From Rathayibacter sp. VKM Ac-2759 (GTDB taxonomy: Bacteria; Actinomycetota; Actinomycetes; Actinomycetales; Microbacteriaceae), in assembly GCF_009834225.1 (NCBI RefSeq), contig NZ_CP047176.1:558001-622000 (forward strand): DNA of 64,000 nucleotides, read 5' to 3'. The stretch's first letter is position 1, and each line of letters opens with the position of its first letter. Position numbers and translations under genes: made by a program. Of this stretch, positions 37,107-45,515 are shown piece after piece. The notes under the pieces are model-generated. The model was not told the DNA's origin. It saw only the letters and a list, made by a program, of their open reading frames with translations, and made no database searches.

Positions 37107-37994
37107 ATGACCTTCAACGACGACTCCCAGCTCAGCGGCGGCAAGGTGCGGCGGCGCGGCCGCACGACGGGCATCGCGGTCGGAGGCGGCGCGGGCGTGG
37201 TCATCGTCCTCGCGCTCCTCTCGCAGCTGCTCGGCGTCGACCTGTCGGGGCTGGCCGGGCTCGCGGGCGGCGGAGGCGGCACCTCGCCCGAGCAGATCAC
37301 CAGCACCGCGGTCGCCTGCGACAGCGGCGCCGACGCGAACGCGCAGGTCGACTGCCGGCTCGAGGGCGCCGCGGAGTCGCTGGACCGCTACTGGGGCACC
37401 GCGACCGGCGCGCTCGGTGTCGGCTACACGACTCCGGCGGGCGTGATCGTCTTCGAGGACCAGACCCAGACCGGCTGCGGAGGCGCGACCGCCGCGGTCG
37501 GTCCCTTCTACTGCCCGCCGGACCAGACGATCTACCTCGACACCGACTTCTTCGACGAGCTGCGGACCCGCTTCGACACGTCGGGCGGCTCGCTCGCGCA
37601 GATGTACATCCTGGCTCACGAGTGGGGGCACCACATCCAGAACCTGACCGGCGCGATGGAGTCGGCCGACCGCTCGGGGACCGGCCCCGACTCCGACTCG
37701 GTGCGCCTCGAGCTGCAGGCCGACTGCTTCGCCGGAGCGTGGGTCGGCGACGCGTCGACCGTGCCCGACGAGACGGGAACGCCGTACCTCAAGCCGGTGA
37801 CGACCCAGGAGTACCAGGACGCGCTGGGAGCGGCGGCGGCGGTCGGCGACGACCGCATCCAGGAGCAGGCGACGGGGACCGTCGACCCCGAGGGCTGGAC
37901 CCACGGCTCGGCCGAGCAGCGTCAGCGCTGGTTCCAGGCCGGCTTCGAGGGCGACGCCACGAGCTGCGACACCTTCGCGGCCGCGCAGCTCTAG
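37107..37994 (+). CDS. YpfJ-family neutral zinc metallopeptidase
   Basis: This 295-residue protein has a basic N-terminus, one membrane helix (about 22-45) and an extracytoplasmic domain with the zinc motif HEWGHH (171-176). Downstream RLELQADCFAGAW supplies the third ligand. Four or more cysteines in the exported domain suggest disulfides. The layout matches the YpfJ/KPN_02809 family of neutral zinc metallopeptidases, whose substrates are unknown. It is membrane-anchored with the active site outside. It is convergent with the next gene. Confidence 0.88.
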   Translation: MTFNDDSQLSGGKVRRRGRTTGIAVGGGAGVVIVLALLSQLLGVDLSGLAGLAGGGGGTSPEQITSTAVACDSGADANAQVDCRLEGAAESLDRYWGTATGALGVGYTTPAGVIVFEDQTQTGCGGATAAVGPFYCPPDQTIYLDTDFFDELRTRFDTSGGSLAQMYILAHEWGHHIQNLTGAMESADRSGTGPDSDSVRLELQADCFAGAWVGDASTVPDETGTPYLKPVTTQEYQDALGAAAAVGDDRIQEQATGTVDPEGWTHGSAEQRQRWFQAGFEGDATSCDTFAAAQL

Positions 37995-38022
37995 GCCCGC
38001 GCTCGATCCGGATCGCGCGCTG

Positions 38023-38382
38023 TCACGACACCGAGTCGGCCGGCTCCGTCATGTACCACTCCGTGAACGAGCGCGCCCGCCCGTCCTCGGCGAACCGGAC
38101 GACCCACAGATTCAGGTAGGTCGCGTCGCCCGGGTAGATGGTCCGCGCCTCCACCACGGCGGTCTCCTCGGTCAGCGCGACGAGCCCCCAGGCGAACGTC
38201 GGGTCGCTCGGCTCCTCCTCCGCCCGCCACCACTCGACGATCGCGTCGCGCGGAGTGATCGCGTCGCGGTACGGCGCCGTGAAGTACTCGGCGTCCTCGG
38301 TGAACAGCGCGGCGATGTCCTGCGGGTCGTCGCTCGCCCAGGCCCGCTCGTAGGCGGCGATCCAGCTCTCGATGTCGATCAT
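38023..38382 (-). CDS. NTF2/SnoaL-like small protein
   Basis: The 119-residue protein resembles the NTF2-like superfamily: an N-terminal helix WIAAYERAWASDDPQDIAALFTEDAEYFTAPYRDAI and the later pair VVEARTIYPGD and NLWVVRFAEDGR. Such cone-shaped folds serve as polyketide cyclases, isomerases or ligand-binding domains. No catalytic residues point to one reaction. I used the ATG at 38382, which begins the conserved helix. An upstream in-frame start would add 32 residues of low quality. Confidence 0.75.
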   Translation of the reverse strand: MIDIESWIAAYERAWASDDPQDIAALFTEDAEYFTAPYRDAITPRDAIVEWWRAEEEPSDPTFAWGLVALTEETAVVEARTIYPGDATYLNLWVVRFAEDGRARSFTEWYMTEPADSVS

Positions 38383-38513
38383 CCGCCCATCCTGCGCCTG
38401 CTCGGCCGGAGTCGGAAGCGCCGCCGAGGGAAGGATCCCGACCGTCGCTCGGTTCGATACCGCAGCCGGCCGATGCAAAGCTTGGCGATACGACTCGCTA
38501 CCGAAGGACCTCT

Positions 38514-39938
38514 GTGCCCGACCGCCGCTCCCTCACCCGCTCTCCCGACCCCCGCCTGATCACCGCCGTCCTCGCCTTCGCCGGCATGAGCGCCTCGTTC
38601 ATGCAGACCCTGGTCGTGCCGATCCAGTCGGAGCTGCCGACCCTCCTCGGCGCCGACCGCAGCGAGACGGCCTGGGTGATCACGGCGACGCTGCTCAGCG
38701 CGTGCATCCTCACGCCGGTCTCGGGCCGGCTCGGCGACCTCTACGGCAAGCGGCGGATGGCGATCGCCGCGCTCGTGGTCCTCGTGATCGGCTCCGTCGT
38801 CTGCGCCTTCGCGGGCGACGTCTGGACCCTCGTCGTCGGGCGTGCGCTGCAGGGCGCCGTGATGGGCGTCATCCCGCTCGGCATCTCGATCCTCCGCGAC
38901 ACGCTGCACCGCGACCGCCTGCCCGGCGCCATCGCGCTGGTCAGCGCCACGCTCGGCATCGGCGGCGCGCTCGGCCTCCCGCTCAGCGCCCTCGTCGCGC
39001 AGAACCTCGACTGGCACGTCCTGTTCTGGATGTCGGCGGCGCTCGGCGTCCTCGACATCGTCCTCGTCCTCCTCGTCGTGCCGGTGTCGACGCTGCGCGC
39101 GCCCGGCAGCTTCGACGTGGTCGGCACGATCGGGCTCGCCCTCGGCTTGAGCGGCATCCTGATCGCCGTCTCGCGCGGCAACGACGCGGGCTGGACGAGC
39201 CCGGCGATCCTCGGCTCCGGCCTGGGCGGCATCGTGATCCTGCTGGTCTGGGGCTGGTACGAGCTACGGCAGTCGAGCCCGCTCGTCGACCTGCGGGTGG
39301 CCGCGCGGCCCGCCGTGCTGTTCACGAACCTCGCCTCCGTGGCGGTCGGCTTCGCCTTCTTCGGCGCGCAGATCACGCTCCCGCAGATGCTCGAGCTGCC
39401 GCTCGCCTCGGGAGCCGGCTTCGGCCTCAGCCTGATCGTGGCGAGCCTCGTCCTCGCCCCCTCCGGGCTCGCGATGATGGCGACGTCCCCGGTCGCCGCG
39501 CGTCTCTCCGCGCAGTCGGGGCCCCGCATCGTGCTGGTCTCGGGCGCCGCCCTGATCGCGGTGTCGTATCTGCTGGTGCTCCCGTTCGGCACCGAGGTGT
39601 GGCAGATCCTGGTGATCAACGCGCTGATCGGCGTCGGCCTCGGCCTCGCCTACGCCGCGATGCCCACCCTGATCATGCACGCCGTCCCCGCCTCTGAGAC
39701 GGCGGCGGCCAACGGCCTCAACTCCCTGATGCGCACCCTCGGCACGACCCTGTCGTCGGCCGTGACGGCCGCGGTGCTCGCCCAGCTGACGGTCTCGGTC
39801 GGCGCGATCGACGTCCCGAGCTCCGACGGCTTCCGCACCACGTTCGTGATCGGCGCCGTCGGCGCGGTCGTCGCCGTGGTGCTCGGGCTGCTCATCCCGA
39901 AGGTCTCGCGGCCGGAGGCGCGCCCCGCGCTGCCCTGA
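38514..39938 (+). CDS. MFS drug/proton antiporter, DHA2 (14-helix) type
   Basis: The 474-residue transporter has about 14 membrane helices and the MFS loop motif GRLGDLYGKRRMAIAAL. The early motif VVPIQSELPTLL and the motif-C region GIGGALGLPLSALVAQ are characteristic of EmrB/QacA exporters. It would export a hydrophobic drug or metabolite in exchange for protons. The GTG start follows GAAGGA. A MarR regulator is encoded nearby, but with a metalloprotease gene and an NTF2-like gene between, so linkage is uncertain. Confidence 0.9.
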   Translation: MPDRRSLTRSPDPRLITAVLAFAGMSASFMQTLVVPIQSELPTLLGADRSETAWVITATLLSACILTPVSGRLGDLYGKRRMAIAALVVLVIGSVVCAFAGDVWTLVVGRALQGAVMGVIPLGISILRDTLHRDRLPGAIALVSATLGIGGALGLPLSALVAQNLDWHVLFWMSAALGVLDIVLVLLVVPVSTLRAPGSFDVVGTIGLALGLSGILIAVSRGNDAGWTSPAILGSGLGGIVILLVWGWYELRQSSPLVDLRVAARPAVLFTNLASVAVGFAFFGAQITLPQMLELPLASGAGFGLSLIVASLVLAPSGLAMMATSPVAARLSAQSGPRIVLVSGAALIAVSYLLVLPFGTEVWQILVINALIGVGLGLAYAAMPTLIMHAVPASETAAANGLNSLMRTLGTTLSSAVTAAVLAQLTVSVGAIDVPSSDGFRTTFVIGAVGAVVAVVLGLLIPKVSRPEARPALP

Positions 39939-39961
39939 GGCTCACCCCAACGGTGTGCGGC

Positions 39962-40147
39962 CTACTCGCCGTCCTCGGCGAGCATCCGCTCGATCTGCAG
40001 CTCGCGGAGCCGCGCCGTCGTCAGCTGGTTCTCGCGCGCGGCGATCATGAGCCGGCACAGCAGCACCGCCAGCACGATCAGGACCACCGCGACGACGACC
40101 ACGAAGGCGATGTACAGGACGAAGACGAGGTCGAATCCGGTCACCAT
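39962..40147 (-). CDS. Small single-span membrane protein
   Basis: This 61-residue protein has one long hydrophobic helix (about 7-34) followed by a charged amphipathic stretch (RENQLTTARLRELQIERMLAEDGE) that could form a short coiled coil. No family is recognised. It lies alone, convergent with the MFS gene, next to the 103-bp repeat array. The coding call rests on a good hydrophobic/charged pattern and an uninterrupted frame, so it is moderate. Confidence 0.55.
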   Translation of the reverse strand: MVTGFDLVFVLYIAFVVVVAVVLIVLAVLLCRLMIAARENQLTTARLRELQIERMLAEDGE

Positions 40148-40234
40148 CGTCCGACCCTACTGACGCCCCGTCCCGCGGTCGTCCCCCGCCCGGCGGAGCG
40201 CGGACCCGTCACACATCCGGCTCGCGAGATCTCT

Positions 40235-40600
40235 TTCGGCTCGCTGATTCCGCAGGTTTCGACGCGCCGAATCGGTTTCTGCGAGCCGAGGGTGGTCCGG
40301 TGGCGCCCTCCTCCGACCTCGGGCTCGTCGATCCGGGTCTGGCTCGCTGATTCGGCGGGTTTCGGCGAGCCGAGCCGGTTTCTGCGAGCCGGAGGTGGTC
40401 CGGTGGCGCCCTCCTCCGACCTCCGGCTCGTCGATTCAGGTTCGGCTCGCTGATTCCGCGGGTTTCGACGAGCCGAACCGGTTTCTGCGAGCCGGAGGTC
40501 GTCCGGTGGCGCCCTCCTCCGGGCTCCGGCTCGTCGATCCGGGTTCGGCTCGCTGAATCCGCGCAGTCCGGCGAGCCGAACCGGTTTCTGCGAGCCGAAC
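40235..40600. repeat. Intergenic 103-bp tandem-repeat array with nested hairpins
   Basis: Three full 103-bp units begin at 40238, 40341 and 40444, and a partial fourth begins at 40547 (about 54 bp). Each unit carries two hairpins, for example GGTTCGGCTCG/CGAGCCGAACC (40439-40449 with 40469-40479) and CGAGCCGGAG/CTCCGGCTCG (40488-40497 with 40524-40533). Spacing is exact and divergence between units is low. It fills most of the 540-nt gap between the small membrane protein and the GNAT gene. No convincing ORF is present in it. Confidence 0.92.
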
Positions 40601-40687
40601 GAGCCCGCCTGCGCCGACTCGCGCGGCCCGCCCGCGCTCTCCTACTCTGGGCAGAAGGCGCCCTGTCGCCGGGGGAGCGGGGGCGCG

Positions 40688-41803
40688 ATGCAGGTCGAGC
40701 GGGTCGTGTCGCGCGCGCAGTACGACGACTTCAGCCTCCTGCCCGGCCGCCTGCACCCGCGCTCCCTCACGGTGCCGCTGCCCGACTCCGTGCTGAAGTC
40801 GTGGTGGCGCGGGTCACGGCTGCGCCCGGCCGGAGTCGAGCTGCTCCTCGCGCGCGATCGCGGCGGCCGCGTGGTCGGCCGCACCACCGTGCACTCCGAT
40901 CCGCGCCTCGACGCCCGGGTCGGCGCGCGCACCCTGCTGTTCGGGGCCACCGACTTCGCCGACGCCGAGGCGGCCGCCGCGCTGTTCGCCGCGATCCGCG
41001 AGCGCGCCGGCGGCTACGAGCAGATCCTCGGTCCGATGTCCCTCCTGCCCAACGAGGGCGGCGGAGTGATCACGAGCGAGTTCTCGCAGCGCGGCTTCCT
41101 CCGCGTGCTGTGGAACCCGTCGAGCTACCCCGGCGTCTACGAGGCCGCGGGCTTCGAGCGGATCTGGGAGGGCGACACCTGGAGCGTGCCGACCGTGCCG
41201 CGGCGCGCGGGCGACCCGCTCGGCCCGGTCGCCCCGGAGGAGTGGGCCGCGGCGGGCCTGCGCCCCGGCCGACTCACCGCCGCCGGCACCGACGCCACGC
41301 GCGCCGAGATGCTCGGCGTCCTCAACCGCGCCGGAGCGGCGTCGCCGTTCGCGACCGAGGTGACGGCGGGCGAGCTCAACCGCGGATCCATCGGCGTCGC
41401 GGCGCTCGCCGCGCTCCTGGACCCGGACATCCTGCGCCTCGCCACCGACGAGGCGACCGGCCGCCTGGTGGGCTTCGCGCTCGCCGTGCCCGACTACAGC
41501 CGCTTCCTCCAGAGCACGCGGGGCCGGGTCGGCGTGCTCGATCAGCTGCAGGCGGTGCTGACCCGCTCCCGGTTCCGTCAGGAGGCGGTGCTGCAGATGC
41601 AGTGCACCGATCCGGTCGACCAGGGGCGCGGAGTCGGCACCCTGCTCGGCCGCGATCTGCAGGCGCACCTGGCCCAGCGCGGCTACCGGCGGCTCCGCAT
41701 CCCCTACATCGCCCGCGACGGGGTCGCCGCGCGCGCGCAGCTCGAGCACTTCGGCGGCGTGCCGGTGCACGGCGTCACCTTCTACCGCAGCGCCGTCTCC
41801 TGA
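40688..41803 (+). CDS. GNAT-superfamily acetyltransferase-like protein
   Basis: This 371-residue protein seems to hold two GNAT-like halves. The C-terminal half has the acetyl-CoA loop pattern DQGRGVGTLLGRDLQAHLAQRGYRRLRIPYIARDGVAARAQLEHFG, which fits motif A/B well. The N-terminal half contains the IRERAGGYEQILGPMSLLPNEGGGVI segment and resembles uncharacterised YghO-like proteins. It probably transfers an acyl group, with substrate unknown. The ATG is preceded by GGGGGAGCGGGG. Confidence 0.72.
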   Translation: MQVERVVSRAQYDDFSLLPGRLHPRSLTVPLPDSVLKSWWRGSRLRPAGVELLLARDRGGRVVGRTTVHSDPRLDARVGARTLLFGATDFADAEAAAALFAAIRERAGGYEQILGPMSLLPNEGGGVITSEFSQRGFLRVLWNPSSYPGVYEAAGFERIWEGDTWSVPTVPRRAGDPLGPVAPEEWAAAGLRPGRLTAAGTDATRAEMLGVLNRAGAASPFATEVTAGELNRGSIGVAALAALLDPDILRLATDEATGRLVGFALAVPDYSRFLQSTRGRVGVLDQLQAVLTRSRFRQEAVLQMQCTDPVDQGRGVGTLLGRDLQAHLAQRGYRRLRIPYIARDGVAARAQLEHFGGVPVHGVTFYRSAVS

Positions 41804-41810
41804 GGCACCC

Positions 41811-43046
41811 TCAGCGGCAGGCGGAGGCGACCGCCACCGCGTCCGCGCCCGGCTCGCCGTAGGGCTCCGTGCCCGAGCCGTCCGCGAAGCCGAGCGACAG
41901 CGCCCAGGCCGTCGCCCACTTCTCGTCGTCGCCCTCGAACGGAGCCGCGCGGTACAGCTCGTAGCAGCCGTCCTTCGAGGTGATGGCGTGGCCGACCTCG
42001 TGCGCGACCAGCCCCTGCGTCCAGTCCGCGTCCCAGTTGCGCTGGATGCTCTCGGTCAGCCGGATCGTCGCGGGAGCCCCCTCCTCGAGCGTCCAGGTCG
42101 CGAGCCCGGCGCCGCTGTCGAGCTCGCCGTAGGCCACTCCGTCGATCTCGATGCTCTCCTCCCACGTCACATCGAGCGGAACGCCTCCCGCGATCGAGTC
42201 CGCGAAGTCGAGCACCTCCTGCTTCCGCGGCCAGTCGGCGGCGGCGCGCTCGGCGAGGCCGTCGGCCTGCGACTGCTGCAGGTCGGCGACCCGGGCGAGG
42301 TAGGCGCGCAGGAGCGCGGGCTGCGACAGATCGACGGGCTCGTCGGATCCGCCGTAGCCGTAGAGGGCCTTCTCGACGAGCCAGCGCGCCTCGTGGGTCG
42401 CCGCGGTGCTCGACTCGGCGAGGGCGGTGCCGACGGCGGCCGTCGCGACGGCGAAGTCGGCGGAGGCGGTGCGCGCCGCTCCGAGCAGCGGCCGGATCCG
42501 CGCCGTCTGCTCCCGCTGCTCGGCCGCGTCGGCCTCGAGCGCCTCCGACTGCGCGTCGAACCCGTCGGCCGCGCCGAAGCGCTCCTCGGTCCCCTCCGGA
42601 TCGGCGGGCGCCCGCACCGCCGCGCGCTCGCCGACGGGCACATCGTCGGCCGCGTCCACGACCGCGTCGATCGCGCCGAGGTAGGCGTCGCGACTCGCGG
42701 CGTCGACGGCGGCCGGGTCCGCCTCGGCGGCCGCGCTGCGGACACCGCTCGTCTCCGCCACGACCGCCGCCTCGAGCGCGTCCCACTCCGCGACCGCGGC
42801 ATCGTGGTCCTGCGCGGTCTCGACGAGCCGCGAGCCCGCCTCCTCGAAGCGCTGCTCGGCGATCGCGCCGCGGACGACGACGGTCGTCACCGTCCCGGTG
42901 ACCGCCAGGGCGAGCACGACGCCGACGGAGATCCCCCGGCGCGCGCCGCGCGACAGCGGCCGCCGGGGCGGCCGACCGGGGGAGAGGGTCGCGGGATCGG
43001 GCGGCGGGAACGAGCCGGTCGCGGCTCCCGGGGCGGCTGTGCTCAC
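41811..43046 (-). CDS. Membrane-anchored protein with HExxH motif, function unknown
   Basis: The 411-residue protein has a short Pro-rich cytosolic N-terminus, one membrane helix (about 38-58), a long helical Ala/Glu/Asp-rich region (about 65-280) and a C-terminal part with HEVGH (349-353). Two or more cysteines near the end may form a disulfide. HEVGH in an AHEVGHA context suggests a zinc metallopeptidase-like fold, but the third ligand is not certain. It may be a wall- or membrane-associated protease or a degenerate one. The GTG at 43046 begins a sensible topology. Confidence 0.7.
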   Translation of the reverse strand: MSTAAPGAATGSFPPPDPATLSPGRPPRRPLSRGARRGISVGVVLALAVTGTVTTVVVRGAIAEQRFEEAGSRLVETAQDHDAAVAEWDALEAAVVAETSGVRSAAAEADPAAVDAASRDAYLGAIDAVVDAADDVPVGERAAVRAPADPEGTEERFGAADGFDAQSEALEADAAEQREQTARIRPLLGAARTASADFAVATAAVGTALAESSTAATHEARWLVEKALYGYGGSDEPVDLSQPALLRAYLARVADLQQSQADGLAERAAADWPRKQEVLDFADSIAGGVPLDVTWEESIEIDGVAYGELDSGAGLATWTLEEGAPATIRLTESIQRNWDADWTQGLVAHEVGHAITSKDGCYELYRAAPFEGDDEKWATAWALSLGFADGSGTEPYGEPGADAVAVASACR

Positions 43047-43128
43047 GCGCCCAGTATCGCCGAGCGCCGCACGCCGGCCGCACGGAGCGTCACGCGGCAC
43101 TCACATCCGGCGCTTATGCGAGCGCGCG

Positions 43129-43134
43129 TAGGGT
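43129..43134 (+). promoter_or_regulatory. -10-like box before the alarmone synthetase gene
   Basis: TAGGGT is 8 nt before the GTG start with no ribosome site, again suggesting a leaderless or nearly leaderless mRNA. Confidence 0.35.
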
Positions 43135-43142
43135 GTCCGACT

Positions 43143-43877
43143 GTGGATCCCCGCCCCTCAGACGTCGCCGTGCCCCCGCTGACGGACGCCGTCGCGCAGG
43201 CGCTCGACGCGACGACCGTCGCCGAGATCCGGGCGCTCCGCGACGACTTCGCGCGCTTCATGCTGCAGTACAAGTTCGGGATGGACGAGATCGTCACGAA
43301 GGTGTCGATCCTGCAGGAGGAGTTCCGCGAGCTGCAGGAGTACAACCCGATCGAGCACGTGACCAGCCGCCTCAAGTCGGCCGACAGCCTCATCGAGAAG
43401 ATCGAGCGCAAGGGCTGCGAGACCACGTTCGAGGGCATCGCGGGCGCCATCACCGACATCGCGGGTGTGCGGATCACCTGCAGCTTCGTCTCGGACGTCT
43501 ACCGCGTCTTCGAGCTGCTCACCTCGCAGTCCGACGTGACCGTCCTCGAGGTGAAGGACTACATCGCCGAGCCGAAGGAGAACGGGTACAAGAGCCTGCA
43601 CGCGATCGTCGAGGTGCCGGTGTTCCTCTCGGGAGGCTCGGTGGACGTCTGCGTCGAGGTGCAGTTCCGCACCATCGCGATGGACTTCTGGGCGAGCCTC
43701 GAGCACAAGATCTACTACAAGTACGACCGCCAGGTGCCGCAGGAGCTGCTCGACGGCCTGGCCGACGCCGCGCGCACCGCCGCGAGCCTCGACGCCGACA
43801 TGGAGCGCCTGCACCGCCAGGTCCGCGGCGAGCTCCCGCTGCAGAGCTCCGGGGCGCCGCGCGCGGTCGACGTCTGA
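43143..43877 (+). CDS. Small alarmone synthetase (RelQ/YjbM-type (p)ppGpp synthetase)
   Basis: This 244-residue protein holds only the RelA/SpoT synthetase domain, without the hydrolase, TGS or ACT domains of Rel. Conserved motifs are ITDIAGVRITCSFVSDVY, DYIAEPKENGYKSLHAIVEV, EVQFRTIAMDFWASLEHKIYYK. It transfers pyrophosphate from ATP to GDP/GTP as a stress response and is soluble. The frame continues open far upstream, but the GTG at 43143 gives the usual family length and follows a -10-like box. It is convergent with the CPBP protease. Confidence 0.93.
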   Translation: MDPRPSDVAVPPLTDAVAQALDATTVAEIRALRDDFARFMLQYKFGMDEIVTKVSILQEEFRELQEYNPIEHVTSRLKSADSLIEKIERKGCETTFEGIAGAITDIAGVRITCSFVSDVYRVFELLTSQSDVTVLEVKDYIAEPKENGYKSLHAIVEVPVFLSGGSVDVCVEVQFRTIAMDFWASLEHKIYYKYDRQVPQELLDGLADAARTAASLDADMERLHRQVRGELPLQSSGAPRAVDV

Positions 43878-43886
43878 CCCGCGGCC

Positions 43887-44774
43887 TCAGCTCAGCGCGG
43901 TCACCAGCACCAGCAGCAGCACGGCCGTCCCGTTCAGGGTCGCGTGCGAGACGATCGCCGCGCCGAGCCGCCCCGTCACCGTCGAGATCCAGCCGTGCGC
44001 CAGCCCGGCGATCACGGTCGTCGCACCGAGGGTGACGACCGTCGCCGGGTTCACCATCTGGTGCCCGTGCAGCAGCGCGAAGACGAGAGTCGACGCGATG
44101 ACGCTGAACACCGCCGCCCAGATCCGGCGGCCGCGGGTCGGAGGCGCCGCGTCGGCCGGCCGGCGGAGCATCCGGTTGCGCACGGCCCGCATCACGACGC
44201 CTCGGCAGAGGATCTCCTCGACGACGGGCGCGACGACGACGGGGATGACGACCGAGCTGAGCACGAACCACAGCGGGTCCGGCTCGAGGTCGAGGTTCGA
44301 CTGCGCGTCCGCCAGGTACGGCGAGAACACCAGCAGCACGGCGACGATCGCGAGCCGCACGCCGATCCCGAGGCCGATGCCGATCGGGATGTCGACCCAG
44401 CGGAACCGCAGCCCGTAGTCGGCGGCGAGCGACCCCAGCCCGCGCAGCCTCGAGGCCGCGATCGGCACGATCAGCCCGACCAGGTAGCTCCCGAAGGCGC
44501 CCGCGAAGAGCAGCCCGGGGGAGTAGGGCAGCACGCCGAACCCGAACAGCAGGATGAGCGCCGCGAGCGGCAGCACGATCCCGACGATCGTGAGCACCGC
44601 GGTCGGCAGGCCCCAGCGCACCCGCGGATCGGGCGCGTAGAGCAGAGAGGAGTAGGGGGCGGGTCCGGCCGGCAGCTCCGATGCGCTCGGCGGCGCCCAG
44701 CCGCGGGTCGCGGGATCCGGAGGATCGAGGGCGATCGTCGACGGGTCGGGCGGCGGGAAGGCGGCGGAGTCCAT
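43887..44774 (-). CDS. CPBP-family intramembrane metalloprotease
   Basis: The 295-residue membrane protein has a Pro-rich N-terminus and about eight helices. CPBP/Abi (Rce1-like) signatures are visible: VVEEILCRG (paired glutamates and Arg), the His in FALLHGHQ, and the terminal SHATLNG. Members cleave or bind prenylated or membrane peptides and some act in bacteriocin self-immunity. No bacteriocin gene is nearby, so a housekeeping protease role is likelier. Confidence 0.88.
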   Translation of the reverse strand: MDSAAFPPPDPSTIALDPPDPATRGWAPPSASELPAGPAPYSSLLYAPDPRVRWGLPTAVLTIVGIVLPLAALILLFGFGVLPYSPGLLFAGAFGSYLVGLIVPIAASRLRGLGSLAADYGLRFRWVDIPIGIGLGIGVRLAIVAVLLVFSPYLADAQSNLDLEPDPLWFVLSSVVIPVVVAPVVEEILCRGVVMRAVRNRMLRRPADAAPPTRGRRIWAAVFSVIASTLVFALLHGHQMVNPATVVTLGATTVIAGLAHGWISTVTGRLGAAIVSHATLNGTAVLLLVLVTALS

Positions 44775-44868
44775 GGCCGGATCAGCCTACGCACGCGACC
44801 TGGGCGAACAGGTCGGGGGCACGAACGAGAGAAACCCCCGCCATGTAGAAGCTAGGCGAGGGTTTCCG

Positions 44869-44941
44869 TGGCTCCGACGGGCGTCGATCCCGTGACCTCA
44901 CGATTTTCAGTCGTGCGCTCTACCAACTGAGCTACAGAGCC
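44869..44941 (-). tRNA. tRNA-Phe (GAA)
   Basis: This 73-nt gene without encoded CCA has acceptor GGCTCTG pairing with CGGAGCC, a D-loop with GTTGGTAGAG, anticodon loop CTGAAAA reading GAA, and a normal T-arm (GGGATCGACGCCC). It is the promoter-distal member of the three-tRNA cluster on the minus strand. Confidence 0.97.
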
Positions 44942-44982
44942 GTGCGACGCGTCGCCGCTGAAGACCTGACGTCTTCGTGAAA

Positions 44983-45006
44983 AGGCCCTTCCTCTCGGAA
45001 GGGCCT
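44983..45006 (-). terminator. Hairpin terminator between tRNA-Asp and tRNA-Phe
   Basis: Perfect 10-bp stem AGGCCCTTCC/GGAAGGGCCT with a 4-nt loop. On the minus strand it ends with TTTTC, so it can terminate the tRNA-Asp transcript. Confidence 0.75.
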
Positions 45007-45011
45007 CTCTG

Positions 45012-45085
45012 CGACCCTGACGGGACTTGAACCCGCGACCTCCGCCGTGACAGGGCGGCACGCTAACCAGCTGCGCTACAGGGCC
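45012..45085 (-). tRNA. tRNA-Asp (GTC)
   Basis: This 74-nt gene without CCA has acceptor GGCCCTG pairing with CAGGGTC (one G-U), anticodon loop CTGTCAC reading GTC, discriminator G and the usual GGTTCAAGTCC T-loop. Confidence 0.97.
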
Positions 45086-45205
45086 TCGTTGCGAAGACAA
45101 GCATACTGCCTTCGAGGCTATTCGATTTCCACGCCCCGACCCTCGCGGTTCGGTGCACTTGCCGGTAGTCCTGACGGTCGATCGTGCTGACCGCCGGTCC
45201 CATCG

Positions 45206-45278
45206 TGACCCCAACGGGATTCGAACCCGTGCTGCCGCCGTGAAAGGGCGGTGTCCTAGGCCACTAAACGATGGGGCC
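45206..45278 (-). tRNA. tRNA-Glu (TTC)
   Basis: This 73-nt gene without CCA has acceptor GGCCCCA/TGGGGTC, a D-arm with GTTTAGTGGCCTAGGAC, anticodon loop CTTTCAC reading TTC and T-loop GGTTCGAATCC. It is the first tRNA of the minus-strand cluster. Confidence 0.97.
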
Positions 45279-45434
45279 GGGAGCTCGCGGGGCGACCCTG
45301 CGGCCGACCCCCCATGACTACCGACACGCAAGCATAGGGACACCGGGCCGGATATGCAAAATCGAACGTTTCGAGCGTGTGAACAACCCCGTCCGGGGCA
45401 GGGGCTGCTCTAGGCGCGCCGGTACGGCCTTGGC

Positions 45435-45440
45435 TAGGGT
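45435..45440 (+). promoter_or_regulatory. -10-like box upstream of the M23 peptidase gene
   Basis: TAGGGT lies about 75 nt before the M23 ATG, within the 237-nt gap after the tRNAs. A -35 element is not clear. The rest of the gap shows nothing else I can name. Confidence 0.3.
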
Positions 45441-45515
45441 TGGTCGGAATTGCCATCCTCGCGCGACGGAGCCGCACCGTCGGAGGGGAGGCTCCGCCGA
45501 CACTCCAGAGGTCCC

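Noticed and set aside
40235..40600. CRISPR array
   Set aside because: The unit is a 103-bp tandem repeat with no separate spacers, and no cas gene is present in the window.
44869..45278. Integration site of a mobile element at the tRNA cluster
   Set aside because: No integrase or duplicated tRNA 3' end is seen, and the neighbouring genes are ordinary chromosomal ones.
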